Source: Chondrus crispus (lineage: Eukaryota; Rhodophyta; Florideophyceae; Gigartinales; Gigartinaceae). Taken from it: a stretch of DNA of 64,000 bases. The notes under the pieces are model-generated. The model was not told the DNA's origin. It searched no databases and worked only from the letters and a program-made list of their open reading frames with translations. The stretch lies in assembly GCF_000350225.1 (NCBI RefSeq), contig NW_005179044.1:62001-126000 (forward strand), read 5' to 3'. Positions 10,368 to 19,506 of the stretch are shown here, piece after piece (positions within the stretch are counted from its first letter, which is position 1; every line of letters begins with the position of its first letter). The translations under genes and the position numbers were made by a program.

Positions 10368-11385
10368 GGCGATTTGTCACGGGAGCGTCCTGCGGATGAA
10401 ATCTCACGATTCCGGGGAGACGTGTCGCTGACGAGGAGTGAGATCGGGAGTGAGATAAGGTGGTAACAGCAAGAAGAGTTGGGTACGAAAGCCGCTACAG
10501 TCAACTTGGCAGTTCGAGGCGATGCTTTAACAAGAGCATGTCAATGGGACACAGGCCGGAATAGTAATGACAAAATAAGAATATGAAAACTGACTCGGTG
10601 AGCGAAAAAGGCCGGTGTCAGCTGGAAAAGTTTTTGGGATATATGAAAATATTTGACTTCCAGGTGATCGGGATTCCGGAATTATGAATCTGGACTGTAA
10701 GGTTGATTTCCAGATCAAGTGGGATTAGATCTCGAATACAAACCGCCGTCCTTGCTGTTCCGAAATTCTTTTTCTCGACTCTTTCTTCTTGATCCTGAGC
10801 AAAGATCGAGGCAGATGGAACCCAGATCTTCCAGCATGCACAACTCGTGCTCTAAATTTTACATTTCGGCTACCACATACAACCTGTACCGGGTACCGTA
10901 ACGGTACCTTATCCAAGGGTGCTGTGCCAGGTGTGCTGAGCACAAGTGTGCTCAGCACACTGTGCTGTAACCAAGAGTACAGCAAGTCGCTTGTGATAAC
11001 AGAAATGCCTTGCTGAAGCAGTACCATAGGAAGGCACACACAAACAACACCGAGTCACCGGCACTTTTCGAGCAAGCCTCATGCTGTAGTGTGCAGCGCA
11101 TACTGCACTTGTCTTTTCGGGTATGCAGGACATATTTTCCTTAGTACGAAACACTTCTGGTCTCGTACTCGGCGGAGCGCCGATAGTTGCTCATAAAGTT
11201 GACAAAAGCCATTTCGCGATTAATCCGTTTCGAAGACGAGGTTATTCTCCGTCTCGCGATGTCGAATTGACACGTCGAGCACATAACGGCACGTCAATAT
11301 TGAAGGGTTACACATACATCTACGTAGTGATTAAATGCTTCAACAGAGCATGCGGAGGCATCGCGTCAAGAAACATCCCAAGTCT
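10368..11385. other. Spacer upstream of COPB1 with a perfect palindrome
   Basis: No gene can be supported. It holds a 13-bp perfect inverted repeat (10,931-10,943 and 10,948-10,960; GTGTGCTGAGCAC) next to a CCAAGGGTGCTGT copy of the dispersed motif at about 10,912. Confidence 0.5.
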
Positions 11386-11541
11386 TCAACAATATTGCAC
11401 CTGCACTTCGTGTTTATCCCCAATGACAGGCCGGGACACTAGTTCAATGGCATTCATGTCAGCCAGTGTTACGATGCGGGCAGCTGCATATCTCGCGCTC
11501 CCACCGAGCTCCCGGGCAATGGGTAAGTAGCAAATACGCAT
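11386..11541 (-). CDS. Possible short ORF or exon, 51 aa, unrecognised
   Basis: ATG-to-stop frame of 51 codons on the minus strand (begins MRICYLPIARELGG, ends EVQVQYC). It has a natural-looking composition with Ala/Arg-rich helix character (SARYAAARIVTLADMNAIEL). I do not recognise it. It lies just downstream of the small minus-strand gene at 11,617-12,030 and could be an exon of an unannotated transcript or a chance frame. Confidence 0.25.
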   Translation of the reverse strand: MRICYLPIARELGGSARYAAARIVTLADMNAIELVSRPVIGDKHEVQVQYC

Positions 11542-11616
11542 GCCGTTCGCTTCAAAGATCTTCAAGCGCCATCATCCAAGTTATTTACAAGTTATAAGTT
11601 AGAGAATCCAACTCGC

Positions 11617-12030
11617 CTATGGCCTGCTCCCCATGGTGCCAGCTTCTGCCTCCCTCGACGTATCTATTTCATCTTCCCACACGCGCACCTCATCCAACAA
11701 GCTAGTCCTCCTCTTGTCGCCCTTGACGTTTCCTGGGAGTGCATTCGGGCCTGCCATAATCCTTGCATAGAGTTCGTTTGCCCTATTTTCCAACTCACGT
11801 GCCTTGTTGGCTCGTTCGATTGCGTCCAGTCGCAAGGCAAGGGAAGTTAAACGACCTTCCAACTGCTTGCGCTCCGCATGAGATAAATCATGCTGCCAAA
11901 GCATGCGCTCCAAGTCTGGACTCGAAGATGACGGCGGCGGGGACTCGCCGTGGCGAACCAGTCGGTCGTACTCGGCAATCAGGCGCTTCTCATTCGAAGA
12001 CGGCTCCGGTGTCGACGTGGTTTGGCCCAT
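11617..12030 (-). CDS. Small coiled-coil protein with N-myristoylation-type start
   Basis: A frame of 137 aa from the ATG at 12,030; an upstream in-frame ATG at 12,072 would add 14 residues. I prefer the inner start because it gives MGQTTSTPEP, which fits the MGxxxS/T N-myristoylation pattern. The protein is hydrophilic. Residues ~40-100 are charged and heptad-like (LEGRLTSLALRLDAIERANKARELENRANELY), so a short coiled coil is likely. No catalytic motif is seen. It may be a membrane-anchored adaptor; function is unknown. Its 5' end lies about 700 bp from the LTR element, outside the element. Confidence 0.45.
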   Translation of the reverse strand: MGQTTSTPEPSSNEKRLIAEYDRLVRHGESPPPSSSSPDLERMLWQHDLSHAERKQLEGRLTSLALRLDAIERANKARELENRANELYARIMAGPNALPGNVKGDKRRTSLLDEVRVWEDEIDTSREAEAGTMGSRP

Positions 12031-12734
12031 CGCCGGTATTCTCGGCACGTTGGTGGAAGTAGATATGTACAAAATCCAGCTTGAAGTCGTGAACGACGCG
12101 GTCGCGAATATAAACCTAGGCGGGGCGACCAGAAGGGTCGGAGCAAGGTGAGACGGTCCTCAAAAGCACCGGACGGGGAATCCCCGCTTCACAGGTATGT
12201 GATAAAGTGGTTAAGTGGAAGGGTTCGTGCAATGCGAAAACGAGACGGTACCAAGTTGTCGCGGAAGGGGTCTACACGCGCATGTCGCGCGTGTTGGTCG
12301 CACGTGGCGGCGCTCTGTGGTGACGGAGGGTGGAGTCTGTGGGTGATTCCTTGTGCTCGGTCGAAGCGCCGGGTGAGCATCGGCCGGAGCTTGCGTGGTC
12401 CGTATGGACGAGAGAGAGAGGGCGGGGCACGACCAAGGATGAACAACGGACGCGGCGCGGATGGGGAGAAGAGGAGCAAGGGGTTTTTGACGGCACGGTT
12501 TCACGAGTTTTTGCTCCGTCATGGTTTCCAGCTACTGTAGACGCTGCGTCCGGTCGAAACGCTCTGCCCGCTGTCTCGTACCGACCAGATCTACTATGCA
12601 GTGGTGTGGTTTTCGAGTCTATTCAAAACGGGCCACTGCGTGGTCTTTTTTTGTATTGATTTTTCATTGAATAAAGCACCGAGACCTGCACCCTGTGCAG
12701 TAAATTTTACACATCTCTTTCCACCCCATTCATG
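12031..12734. other. Spacer between the small gene and the first LTR element
   Basis: Several overlapping frames of around 100 codons are open on both strands, but none shows a domain or a preferred frame. I see nothing I can support as a gene. Confidence 0.45.
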
Positions 12735-12739
12735 TGCAG
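12735..12739. repeat. Target-site duplication TGCAG (left)
   Basis: TGCAG immediately precedes the 5' LTR and recurs at 19,502-19,506 directly after the 3' LTR, marking one clean integration event. Confidence 0.9.
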
Positions 12740-12928
12740 TGTGACACGTGGTTGGGACCGGTGTAAGTAATTGGAAGTTTAAGTTAGTAATTGTAGACCG
12801 CGCGCAAAAAGAGTATAAATGCGGTGGTTTTCGGTCGTCCTGTACGGCCGAGAGCAGAGAGAAACACATCACAAAAAAAACACACACGGGTAAGACACGG
12901 GGCGACGTACCCCGTTTTCACCCTAACA
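12740..12928 (+). repeat. 5' LTR of element A
   Basis: TG...CA long terminal repeat of 189 bp, unusually short. It contains a TATAAAT box at 12,814-12,820. Its last base is the A of the gag ATG. Confidence 0.93.
12814..12820 (+). promoter_or_regulatory. TATA box in the 5' LTR
   Basis: TATAAAT lies about 110 bp upstream of the gag ATG and is conserved at 19,387-19,393 in the 3' LTR. It is the likely core promoter of the element's sense RNA. Confidence 0.6.
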
Positions 12929-15900
12929 TGGTACTCTTGTGGAGGGCCGACGCCAACAGTCAGGCGGGTCCCGCTTCCCTGGTGTTCGATGGTAAGCACG
13001 AGGCGGATGTCGCCAAGTTCTTCTTTGTCTACGAAAACGTCGTAATGAAAAGCAAGTCCGACGAAGACAAAGCCGGAGAGCTACTGTGCTACCTGCAAGG
13101 GGAGGCTTTCGACTACTACTATGAAACATACAGCCAAGACGGTGGACTGAACGAGGCGGCCAGCGACTACCAAGCCGTCAAGAAGGCATTGCTCGACCGT
13201 TTCGAGTCAGTCCCTGAACCGGAAGAAAACATCAGGCTCGCAGTCGCGAGTAGGTTGGACGGCAACGACGTGCTCGCGTCGTTAAACGCGATGGATCGCC
13301 GCTTCGATAAAGCAGCTTTCAACCCCGAAGCCAAGTTCGGACTACTCCGGAACGCGGTCATGGAGCACACCGACGTGTCACAGTTCGTCTTGTATAGGGC
13401 ACCTACCTCGTACGGGGAGCTGAAGAAGGCCGTTAAGGACTTCGTGTCTGGCCGCAAAGCCTTTATGGCTGCACACAATGCTAGGCAAACTCAGCCTCCG
13501 GCGCCTAGGCGCATTCTACAGAGACCGGAAACACGCCAGGAGCCGGACAAGATCGAAAAGAAAGTGGACGTGCTGGCAGAACGGCTAGCAGAACTTTCTT
13601 TGTTGGTAAAGAAGAATCAGACAGCAGATCAAGGTGGCCAGGTCCGAACCTGCTCATTCTGCAAGGAACCGGGGCATGGAGCCACCCGATGCCCTTCTAA
13701 TCCGCGCCGAGACACTCGTTGTTCGAATTGTGGGAAGATTGGTCATGAAAAGGAGACGTGCTGGACCAGGCTTAGAACGGCACTGCCGAGGGCAAGAGCC
13801 ACGACTCAGTCCACAGCACCTGCGACAGAAGGTTCAGGGAATGCCCAGGTCACCTATATTGACGAGGCGAACGACGGAGAAGTCGTGGCCGTCACCAAGA
13901 GAAACGCAGACGGGGAACCTCTTCCCAAGCAGCACAAAACGCGGGAGGAGGTGTCCATTCCCAGGCTTTTGAACCCGTCTGTACCATTCGAGATGCAAAA
14001 GAGGGCTCTGCCACTTCAGGCGGGGCCAAGGAGGTCCCACCAGAGGAAGAAAGCGAAGAAAGTGACCAGAAAAGCATCCCTCCAGGAGTATGTGAGGAAG
14101 TATAATGTCGTTTCGGAGCTTGCAAACGCATCTTCCGGACTCACTTTCGGACAGCTTGTTCGCGGCGATGCGGAAGTCGCGAAGAAGGAGATAGGCCGCT
14201 TGTTTGCGAAACAAAGAGTCCGTGGTCGTACTTTCGCAGGTCACGCCGATACGAAGTCTCGAAGGCTGCGGCTGGTAACTGTGAAGGTTTATGGGACGGA
14301 AGCTCAAGCCCTGTTAGATTCTGGGGCCGTACCGAACATAATCTCGCCAAAGTTGGCGTCTAAGCTTTGCCTCTCCCCGCAACCGACTGAGAAGCATATC
14401 ACGGTGGCAGATGGTGCTAATGCGCCCTGCCTGGGATCGCTTCATCAGATACCAACATCGTTCGGTGAACTTATCGTGAAGTTGGACTTCCTAGTCGTGA
14501 AAGGATCGCCGTTCGACCTGATCATAGGGCTTCCGACCCTTGAGGGACTACAGGCATGCATCGATCTTGGTAAGCAACATGTGCAGATGACAGTAGGTGA
14601 GAATACCACCAGACTAGGCCTCAACATGGATGTGGAACACGTTTCACGGAGTGCGGCCTCAACTGATAGTGAGGATTTCACCTCCGACTCTGAGGCTGTA
14701 CCTGGCTCGTCTATGACAAGCGACAATGAATTTGTCTTGGCGACTCTTGACCAGCCACCATTTGAACCTGATTTGGGACTCACCAAGCAACCGGATGGAG
14801 TCGAAGATGAATTGGATGGTCTTCCTGATCTAGTGAAAGAGGGCCTAAAGTCTGACTCGGAAAACGCGAAACGAGATGGCAGAGTAGATGAAGAAGGCCC
14901 GGAACGGCTTCAAGTAGCCCTTCTCGGAGAGAAATTGCGCCACCTGGCTTTCGAGGCCAGGGACAACATTGTGAATTCTATCCAGAACTCAGGGATCGTA
15001 GCTTGGTCACTCGACGATTTAAGACCGGCAGATGTTCCGGTGTCTCACTCGTTTGAGCTAGAAGATCCAAGCCCCATTACCCACGCTGCACGCAGGCTTC
15101 CGCCACGCCACAATGAAGTGGTACGTGAGGAGCTTCGTAAGATGTTGGAGGCAGGAATAATTACCCCTTCCACTTCGGCCTGGTCCTTCCCTATCGTTAT
15201 CGCATCGAAGAAAGACGGAAAACCCAGGTTCTGTGTAGATTACCGCACCCTCAATCGCAAAATGAAAGCCGATCGTTGGCCCTTGCCAAAGATCGAGGAG
15301 ATCTTCGATGATTTAGAGGGGAGCTCGGTCTTCACAACGCTTGACTTGTTCTCGGGGTATTGGCAAGTCCGGATGGCTGAGAACTGCAAAGAGAAGACGA
15401 CTTTCGTCTGCCGTTTTGGGACGTTTCAGTTCGAGGTGATGCCGTTCGGGTTAATGAACGCCCCCTCTACGTTCCAAAGAATGATGGACCAGCTTTTCCA
15501 AAGACTTAGCTTCGTGAGGGTTTACTTAGACGACGTAGTCGTCTTCTCGAAGTCCGTTGAAGAGCACACTTCACACTTATGTGAAGTCTGCAAGGTGATT
15601 GCTACGAGCGGGCTGAAGCTTAAGATCTCAAAATGCAGCTTCGCACAGTCCCAAACGCGACTGCTTGGGCACATAGTCACCGGAGATGGCGTCAAAGTGG
15701 ACCCCGAAAAGGTCAGCGCCATTAAGAGGGAGAAGGAGCCGTCCAATGCGACAGGGCTTCGTAGCTTCCTTGGTCTGGCGGGATACTACCGCCGCTTCAT
15801 TCCCAAGTTCGCCGAGATCTCTGCTCCGTTACATGAGGCCACGTCTACTAAACGGACTTTTAAGTGGACGGCGGAGATGCAGGAGGCATTCGAGAAGCTT

Positions 15901-17625
15901 AAGCTCAAGTTGACCTCCCCGCCAGTCTTGGCGTTTCCGGACTTCGAACAACCTTTTGTCGTGGAGACTGATGCATCCTCGGTCGCCGTCGGAGCTGTTA
16001 TGGCCCAACGAAAAGAGGACAGGAAAGTCCACCCGATCCAGTACGCAAGTCGCACGATGACGTCAGCCGAGAGGAAGTATTCCGCCTGTGAGCGAGAGGC
16101 CCTGGCTGTGATCTTCGCTTTGAAGAAGTTCCGAGTTTACCTGCTTTCAACAAAGAAGTTCACGCTAATAACAGACCACCAAGCCCTGCAGTATGCCTTT
16201 AAGAAGAAAGACATTCACGGGAGGTTGGCAAGGTGGATGGACTTCCTAGCAGAATACGAATTCGAAATTAAGTACCGCCCGGGAGGAAAGAACGGTGCAG
16301 CTGACTTCCTGTCCCGCCTAAAAGCCAAGGGCGAGGATGGAGTCGACTCTGACGACGAGGGAGATCTTGTCTGCAGTGTTTCGGATCCTCTAGAGGCGCA
16401 AATGGGGTGGGAACCCCATCTTATTGACATTTCAAGGCACCTCGGGGGTATTGAGATGAGGGAAGTGGATGTTCGTCGACGTCGGCTCAACCGCCGAAGT
16501 GCCAAACGTTTCATGGCTTGTAATGGACAACTGTTCCGTAGGACCAACAATGGACTACGCGCTATCCCGCCTATAGGGGCTCGCAGAAAGATCGTTAGAG
16601 CCTTTCACGACGAAATAGGCCATTGGGATCTGCAAACGACGAAGAGATTCGTCTTGGACCGATATTGGTGGCCTGCCGTCCACCGAGACGTGAACGACTA
16701 CGTTCGGGGATGTGACGGTTGTCAGAAAGCCACACCAATTCCGAAGTACAAGACCACCCTTCGATTTCCCATGACTTCGTTATTTGATACATACTCTATC
16801 GATTTTGCGGGACCATTGCCTCGTACGCCCTCTGGAGGGAGGTACATCCTTATTGCCGTGGAGCACCTGACTGGCTGGCCAATTGCGAAGGCCACCGTCA
16901 CCTCGACGGCAGAGGAGGTGCTGAAGTTCGTGAAAGAAGAGATAATCCACTGTTTTGGGTTACCACGTGTCGTTGTCTCGGACAACGCTACTTGTTTCAC
17001 AGCGTCGGTCTTGAATACCTTCATGGCACGAAACGGGATTAAGTGGAAGACAGTGCTCGCCTATGCGCCTATGTCGAATGGACGGGCAGAGCGGATGGTC
17101 GGCACATTGAAGAGAGCAGTCCGTAAGATGATTCTCGGTGCCTCGCCTGCAATTGTTGAGTGGGACAATGCTCTACGTCAAGTCCTATATGGATACCGTC
17201 GCAGGAGGATGGCGGTGGGATTGTCCCCGTTCGAGCTGCTTTATGGGGTGTTGCCCAGGATGGCGCCTGGAGACCAAGAGCCTCTCTTCGGAGTCTCCGA
17301 GATCCGCCACCGGCAAATGGAACTCCTGCAAGCCAGAGCGATGCGGGCAACAAGAATAATCGGGCGCAGAGCTGCAACCACATTAACAGACGGTCGCGAA
17401 GCAACTTTCAATGTGGGCGACGAAGTGTTGGTCGCAAAAGGGGCTGCCCTCGGGCCCATGCAGAAATGGCCTATCGCCTTGTCGAAGTTCTATGGCCCAT
17501 GCCGAGTTGCTGGTGTGCGCCACCCGCGGTACACCCTAGTGTCGCCGCATCAACGCTACTCGAGAAGGGAGATACATGCCAGAAGGCTGGTCCTCTACAG
17601 GAGGCAACCGTTGCACCTTCAGTGA
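12928..17625 (+). CDS. Gag-Pol polyprotein of element A (intact)
   Basis: Single 1,565-aa polyprotein from the ATG at 12,928. Gag occupies the first ~240 residues and ends in two CCHC zinc knuckles (first at ~242, CSFCKEPGHGATRC; second at ~265, CSNCGKIGHEKETC). The aspartic protease has LLDSGA with its Asp at ~464. Reverse transcriptase carries FCVDYRTLNRK and YLDDVVVFS (~866). RNase H starts near ETDASS (~1,015). Integrase shows an HHCC zinc module from ~1,227 and catalytic D1292, D1352 and E1388 (D-x59-D-x35-E spacing). All key residues are present, so the enzymes look functional. The frame also stays open upstream through the LTR, but the ATG at the LTR edge is the first good start after the TATA box. 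Gag and Pol share one frame, so any Gag excess must come from proteolysis or another mechanism. Confidence 0.95.
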   Translation: MVLLWRADANSQAGPASLVFDGKHEADVAKFFFVYENVVMKSKSDEDKAGELLCYLQGEAFDYYYETYSQDGGLNEAASDYQAVKKALLDRFESVPEPEENIRLAVASRLDGNDVLASLNAMDRRFDKAAFNPEAKFGLLRNAVMEHTDVSQFVLYRAPTSYGELKKAVKDFVSGRKAFMAAHNARQTQPPAPRRILQRPETRQEPDKIEKKVDVLAERLAELSLLVKKNQTADQGGQVRTCSFCKEPGHGATRCPSNPRRDTRCSNCGKIGHEKETCWTRLRTALPRARATTQSTAPATEGSGNAQVTYIDEANDGEVVAVTKRNADGEPLPKQHKTREEVSIPRLLNPSVPFEMQKRALPLQAGPRRSHQRKKAKKVTRKASLQEYVRKYNVVSELANASSGLTFGQLVRGDAEVAKKEIGRLFAKQRVRGRTFAGHADTKSRRLRLVTVKVYGTEAQALLDSGAVPNIISPKLASKLCLSPQPTEKHITVADGANAPCLGSLHQIPTSFGELIVKLDFLVVKGSPFDLIIGLPTLEGLQACIDLGKQHVQMTVGENTTRLGLNMDVEHVSRSAASTDSEDFTSDSEAVPGSSMTSDNEFVLATLDQPPFEPDLGLTKQPDGVEDELDGLPDLVKEGLKSDSENAKRDGRVDEEGPERLQVALLGEKLRHLAFEARDNIVNSIQNSGIVAWSLDDLRPADVPVSHSFELEDPSPITHAARRLPPRHNEVVREELRKMLEAGIITPSTSAWSFPIVIASKKDGKPRFCVDYRTLNRKMKADRWPLPKIEEIFDDLEGSSVFTTLDLFSGYWQVRMAENCKEKTTFVCRFGTFQFEVMPFGLMNAPSTFQRMMDQLFQRLSFVRVYLDDVVVFSKSVEEHTSHLCEVCKVIATSGLKLKISKCSFAQSQTRLLGHIVTGDGVKVDPEKVSAIKREKEPSNATGLRSFLGLAGYYRRFIPKFAEISAPLHEATSTKRTFKWTAEMQEAFEKLKLKLTSPPVLAFPDFEQPFVVETDASSVAVGAVMAQRKEDRKVHPIQYASRTMTSAERKYSACEREALAVIFALKKFRVYLLSTKKFTLITDHQALQYAFKKKDIHGRLARWMDFLAEYEFEIKYRPGGKNGAADFLSRLKAKGEDGVDSDDEGDLVCSVSDPLEAQMGWEPHLIDISRHLGGIEMREVDVRRRRLNRRSAKRFMACNGQLFRRTNNGLRAIPPIGARRKIVRAFHDEIGHWDLQTTKRFVLDRYWWPAVHRDVNDYVRGCDGCQKATPIPKYKTTLRFPMTSLFDTYSIDFAGPLPRTPSGGRYILIAVEHLTGWPIAKATVTSTAEEVLKFVKEEIIHCFGLPRVVVSDNATCFTASVLNTFMARNGIKWKTVLAYAPMSNGRAERMVGTLKRAVRKMILGASPAIVEWDNALRQVLYGYRRRRMAVGLSPFELLYGVLPRMAPGDQEPLFGVSEIRHRQMELLQARAMRATRIIGRRAATTLTDGREATFNVGDEVLVAKGAALGPMQKWPIALSKFYGPCRVAGVRHPRYTLVSPHQRYSRREIHARRLVLYRRQPLHLQ

Positions 17626-17749
17626 GGCAAATGATTAGGGATTTTTACGCTTTGAATTGAAAGATAGTGAAATGCATATGAAGTACTGATTGCTTGCTAC
17701 AAGTAGATAGAGAGTGGGTCATGGAGACAATGGGAATCACCAATGACCT

Positions 17750-18373
17750 CTAATGCTGAATGGAACTTCCCGAACCCCGAATCGCGGCTTTCTTGTGCGC
17801 TCTGCGGCTGCTTGCGCGTCCAATTCTGCTCCGTTTCTTCTTGGAAGGGGTGACGACGAGAACTTGGCGCAGTTCGGAGACGCCAACGAAGATCCCGTCG
17901 GCTCCAACGCATGCTTTGACCGCGCCGGCGCAGAGCCGAAGCGGAAACCCCTCCATACAATCAAGTACGATGGAATGTATGGTCGAGACGCAGATGCTGT
18001 GCATTATGTGGGGCAAGCCTTCTAAAGTCGCGACATAGACACCCGGGTCGAGCCTCAAGAGGAGTCCGAGAGATGGACTACGAAGACCCGACCCGCGAAG
18101 AGCGACTTCATCTTGATTAAGGTGTTTTCCAGCGTCATGGAAATCTCGGATTCGACGCGACGGAGAGCCGGTCCTCTCAAAGAGGAGGCTGTTGCGTACG
18201 AAAAGATCCCAGTACTTGACGGCAAGGTTTGGAGACCCTAGTAGTTGGAGACCGTTGCAGACGGCGGCGGAGATGCACATGTCACTATTATCTCGGAACC
18301 GCACGGTCCCGTGTGTGGAAACGCGGTAGATCGGAGTCCGAGGATTGACCGCCCTGGAACGACCATGGATCAT
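17750..18373 (-). CDS. Antisense ORF downstream of the H3-mimic ORF; papain-like Cys-His-Asp pattern
   Basis: A frame of 207 codons on the strand opposite to pol, inside element A. It is in exactly the same frame as the H3-tail ORF upstream, separated by one TGA (18,434-18,436) and about 20 further open codons, so the two probably form one gene. It contains DMCISAAVCNGLQLLG near 18,250-18,280, resembling the Cys active-site helix of papain-fold peptidases. GVYVATLEGLPHIMH and IVLDC follow at about 17,960-18,020, which could supply His and Asp in the papain order. The tail is basic and NLS-like (PSKKKRSRIGRASSRRAHKK). The protease assignment is inference from motif order only. A non-enzymatic DNA- or chromatin-binding protein is the alternative. 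Confidence 0.55.
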   Translation of the reverse strand: MIHGRSRAVNPRTPIYRVSTHGTVRFRDNSDMCISAAVCNGLQLLGSPNLAVKYWDLFVRNSLLFERTGSPSRRIRDFHDAGKHLNQDEVALRGSGLRSPSLGLLLRLDPGVYVATLEGLPHIMHSICVSTIHSIVLDCMEGFPLRLCAGAVKACVGADGIFVGVSELRQVLVVTPSKKKRSRIGRASSRRAHKKAAIRGSGSSIQH

Positions 18374-18433
18374 CTTCAGACTCCTGCCCTTTTGATCTGT
18401 GCAAAAACGATCAATACTTAAGAAGGCACTAAT

Positions 18434-18961
18434 TCAGTCTCTCCCACCAAACTGGAAGAGATCGTCAACAATCTTGTGAGTTGTACTATTCCCGGTTCCG
18501 GAAATTGCTAGAGTGTATAGCAAAATACGGTGAGGAAGGTTGGTTGCGGCATCGACGCCATAGTACGTGTTGTCAACGTCGAGATAGATGGACTCAATGT
18601 TCCACTCACCGTCGCCGATAATACAGTACTGGTTTGTGTCCGACAACGACTCTGTGAGACCAAGACGCCATATCTCTTCGAGAGAGACCTCTTCATCTGG
18701 CTTGCGGTGGAGCAGGGCGGTAATGTGATCTCCTAGAAGGCTGTTGAACTCTTGTTCTGTTACAGCGTAACGGCGATGCCCGCTGGCCACCCAAATGTGG
18801 AACATGGAGCCCGTCTTGGAAACCTTGGTTACATCTGTTCGAGATGAGAGCTCGAACATTAAGTGGTCGCGGCTGGCGAAGCGTGCAGCTTTCAGAGCCA
18901 GATGCTTCCGCGGACGCTTACCTCCTGTGCTCTTCGCCGCTGTCTGCTTGGTCCTCGCCAT
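18434..18961 (-). CDS. Antisense ORF with histone H3 N-terminal tail mimic (in element A)
   Basis: 175-aa frame from the ATG at 18,961, antisense to pol, lying between the pol stop and the 3' LTR. After Met it reads ARTKQTAAKSTGGKRPRK and then HLALKAARF. Against canonical H3 positions 1-26, 22 residues are identical, including R2, T3, K4, K9, S10, T11, K14, K18, K23 and R26. Changes are R8A, A15R, Q19H and T22L, and then K27 is F. The remaining ~145 residues are not a histone fold and match nothing I recognise. The frame ends at a TGA but continues open into the ORF at 17,750-18,373. It is not a histone pseudogene, because only the tail is shared. Likely role, by inference: engaging H3-tail readers or modifiers in the nucleus. 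Antisense transcription must start between 18,962 and the 3' LTR or in the LTR itself. Confidence 0.85.
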   Translation of the reverse strand: MARTKQTAAKSTGGKRPRKHLALKAARFASRDHLMFELSSRTDVTKVSKTGSMFHIWVASGHRRYAVTEQEFNSLLGDHITALLHRKPDEEVSLEEIWRLGLTESLSDTNQYCIIGDGEWNIESIYLDVDNTYYGVDAATNLPHRILLYTLAISGTGNSTTHKIVDDLFQFGGRD

Positions 18962-19312
18962 CGTATTACGCTATGAGGGGGGCCAAAGAGGGCACACGGG
19001 GACTGAAACCCCACCTGCGTGCCTCTCGATCTGGCGGGAAGCAGGAGGTCTAAGCTACGACGAGGACCACGGAGGCAACGCGGAAGAGCGGCGAGAGCTA
19101 AGCGGCGCAGGAACCAGGAGGCCGAAAGAGCTAAACAGAAGCTGGGGTGGAGCGAGAAAGGCGAACGGAGAGCAACGGCAGATACCACAGGAAGGGAAGG
19201 GGGGTCCGAGCCCGAGGTCTGTGTTGATATAGGCTGGAGGGTGAAGAAAAATTACAATCAAAGACAAAATCTGAGTGGCCGGGTCCCGTGGCCCCGCCTA
19301 AGTGGGGGGTTG
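18962..19312. other. Leader of the antisense gene and polypurine tract of element A
   Basis: About 350 bp between the antisense start codon and the 3' LTR. The plus strand is purine-rich. AGTGGGGGGT (19,301-19,310) is the likely polypurine tract for plus-strand priming; the same string precedes the 3' LTR of the second element. No TATA box is obvious for the antisense gene. Confidence 0.6.
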
Positions 19313-19501
19313 TGTGACACGTGGTTGGGACCAGTGTAAGTAATTGGAAGTTTAAGTTAGTAATTGTAGACCGCGCGCAAAAAGAGTATAAATGCGGTGG
19401 TTTTCGGTCGTCCTGTACGGCCGAGAGCAGAGAGAAACACATCACAAAAAAAACACACACGGGTAAGACACGGGGCGACGTACCCCGTTTTCACCCTAAC
19501 A
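19313..19501 (+). repeat. 3' LTR of element A
   Basis: Second 189-bp LTR, with one difference from the 5' LTR, followed by the TGCAG duplication (19,502-19,506). Confidence 0.93.
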
Positions 19502-19506
19502 TGCAG

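Larger units (their letters stand above)
12740..19501 (+). mobile_element. Complete Ty3/gypsy LTR retrotransposon, 6.76 kb (element A)
   Basis: Bounded by 189-bp LTRs (12,740-12,928 and 19,313-19,501) that begin TGTGACAC and end CCTAACA. They differ at a single position (G at 12,760, A at 19,333) and are flanked by a perfect 5-bp duplication, TGCAG. One uninterrupted gag-pol ORF (12,928-17,625) is followed by about 1.7 kb carrying an antisense gene (17,750-18,961). A polypurine tract, AGTGGGGGGT, sits just before the 3' LTR. Domain order PR-RT-RH-IN defines Ty3/gypsy; there is no chromodomain. The near-identical LTRs and intact pol mean a recent, possibly still competent copy. Confidence 0.95.

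Noticed and set aside
12748..12927. N-terminal extension of Gag-Pol through the LTR
   Set aside because: The open frame begins at a non-ATG codon upstream of the TATA box, so it cannot be on the expected mRNA; the ATG at 12,928 is used instead.
18850..18961. Ordinary histone H3 gene or pseudogene
   Set aside because: Only the tail (about 26 residues) matches. The following ~145 codons have no histone-fold helices and the frame stays open, so this is a tail-bearing different protein.
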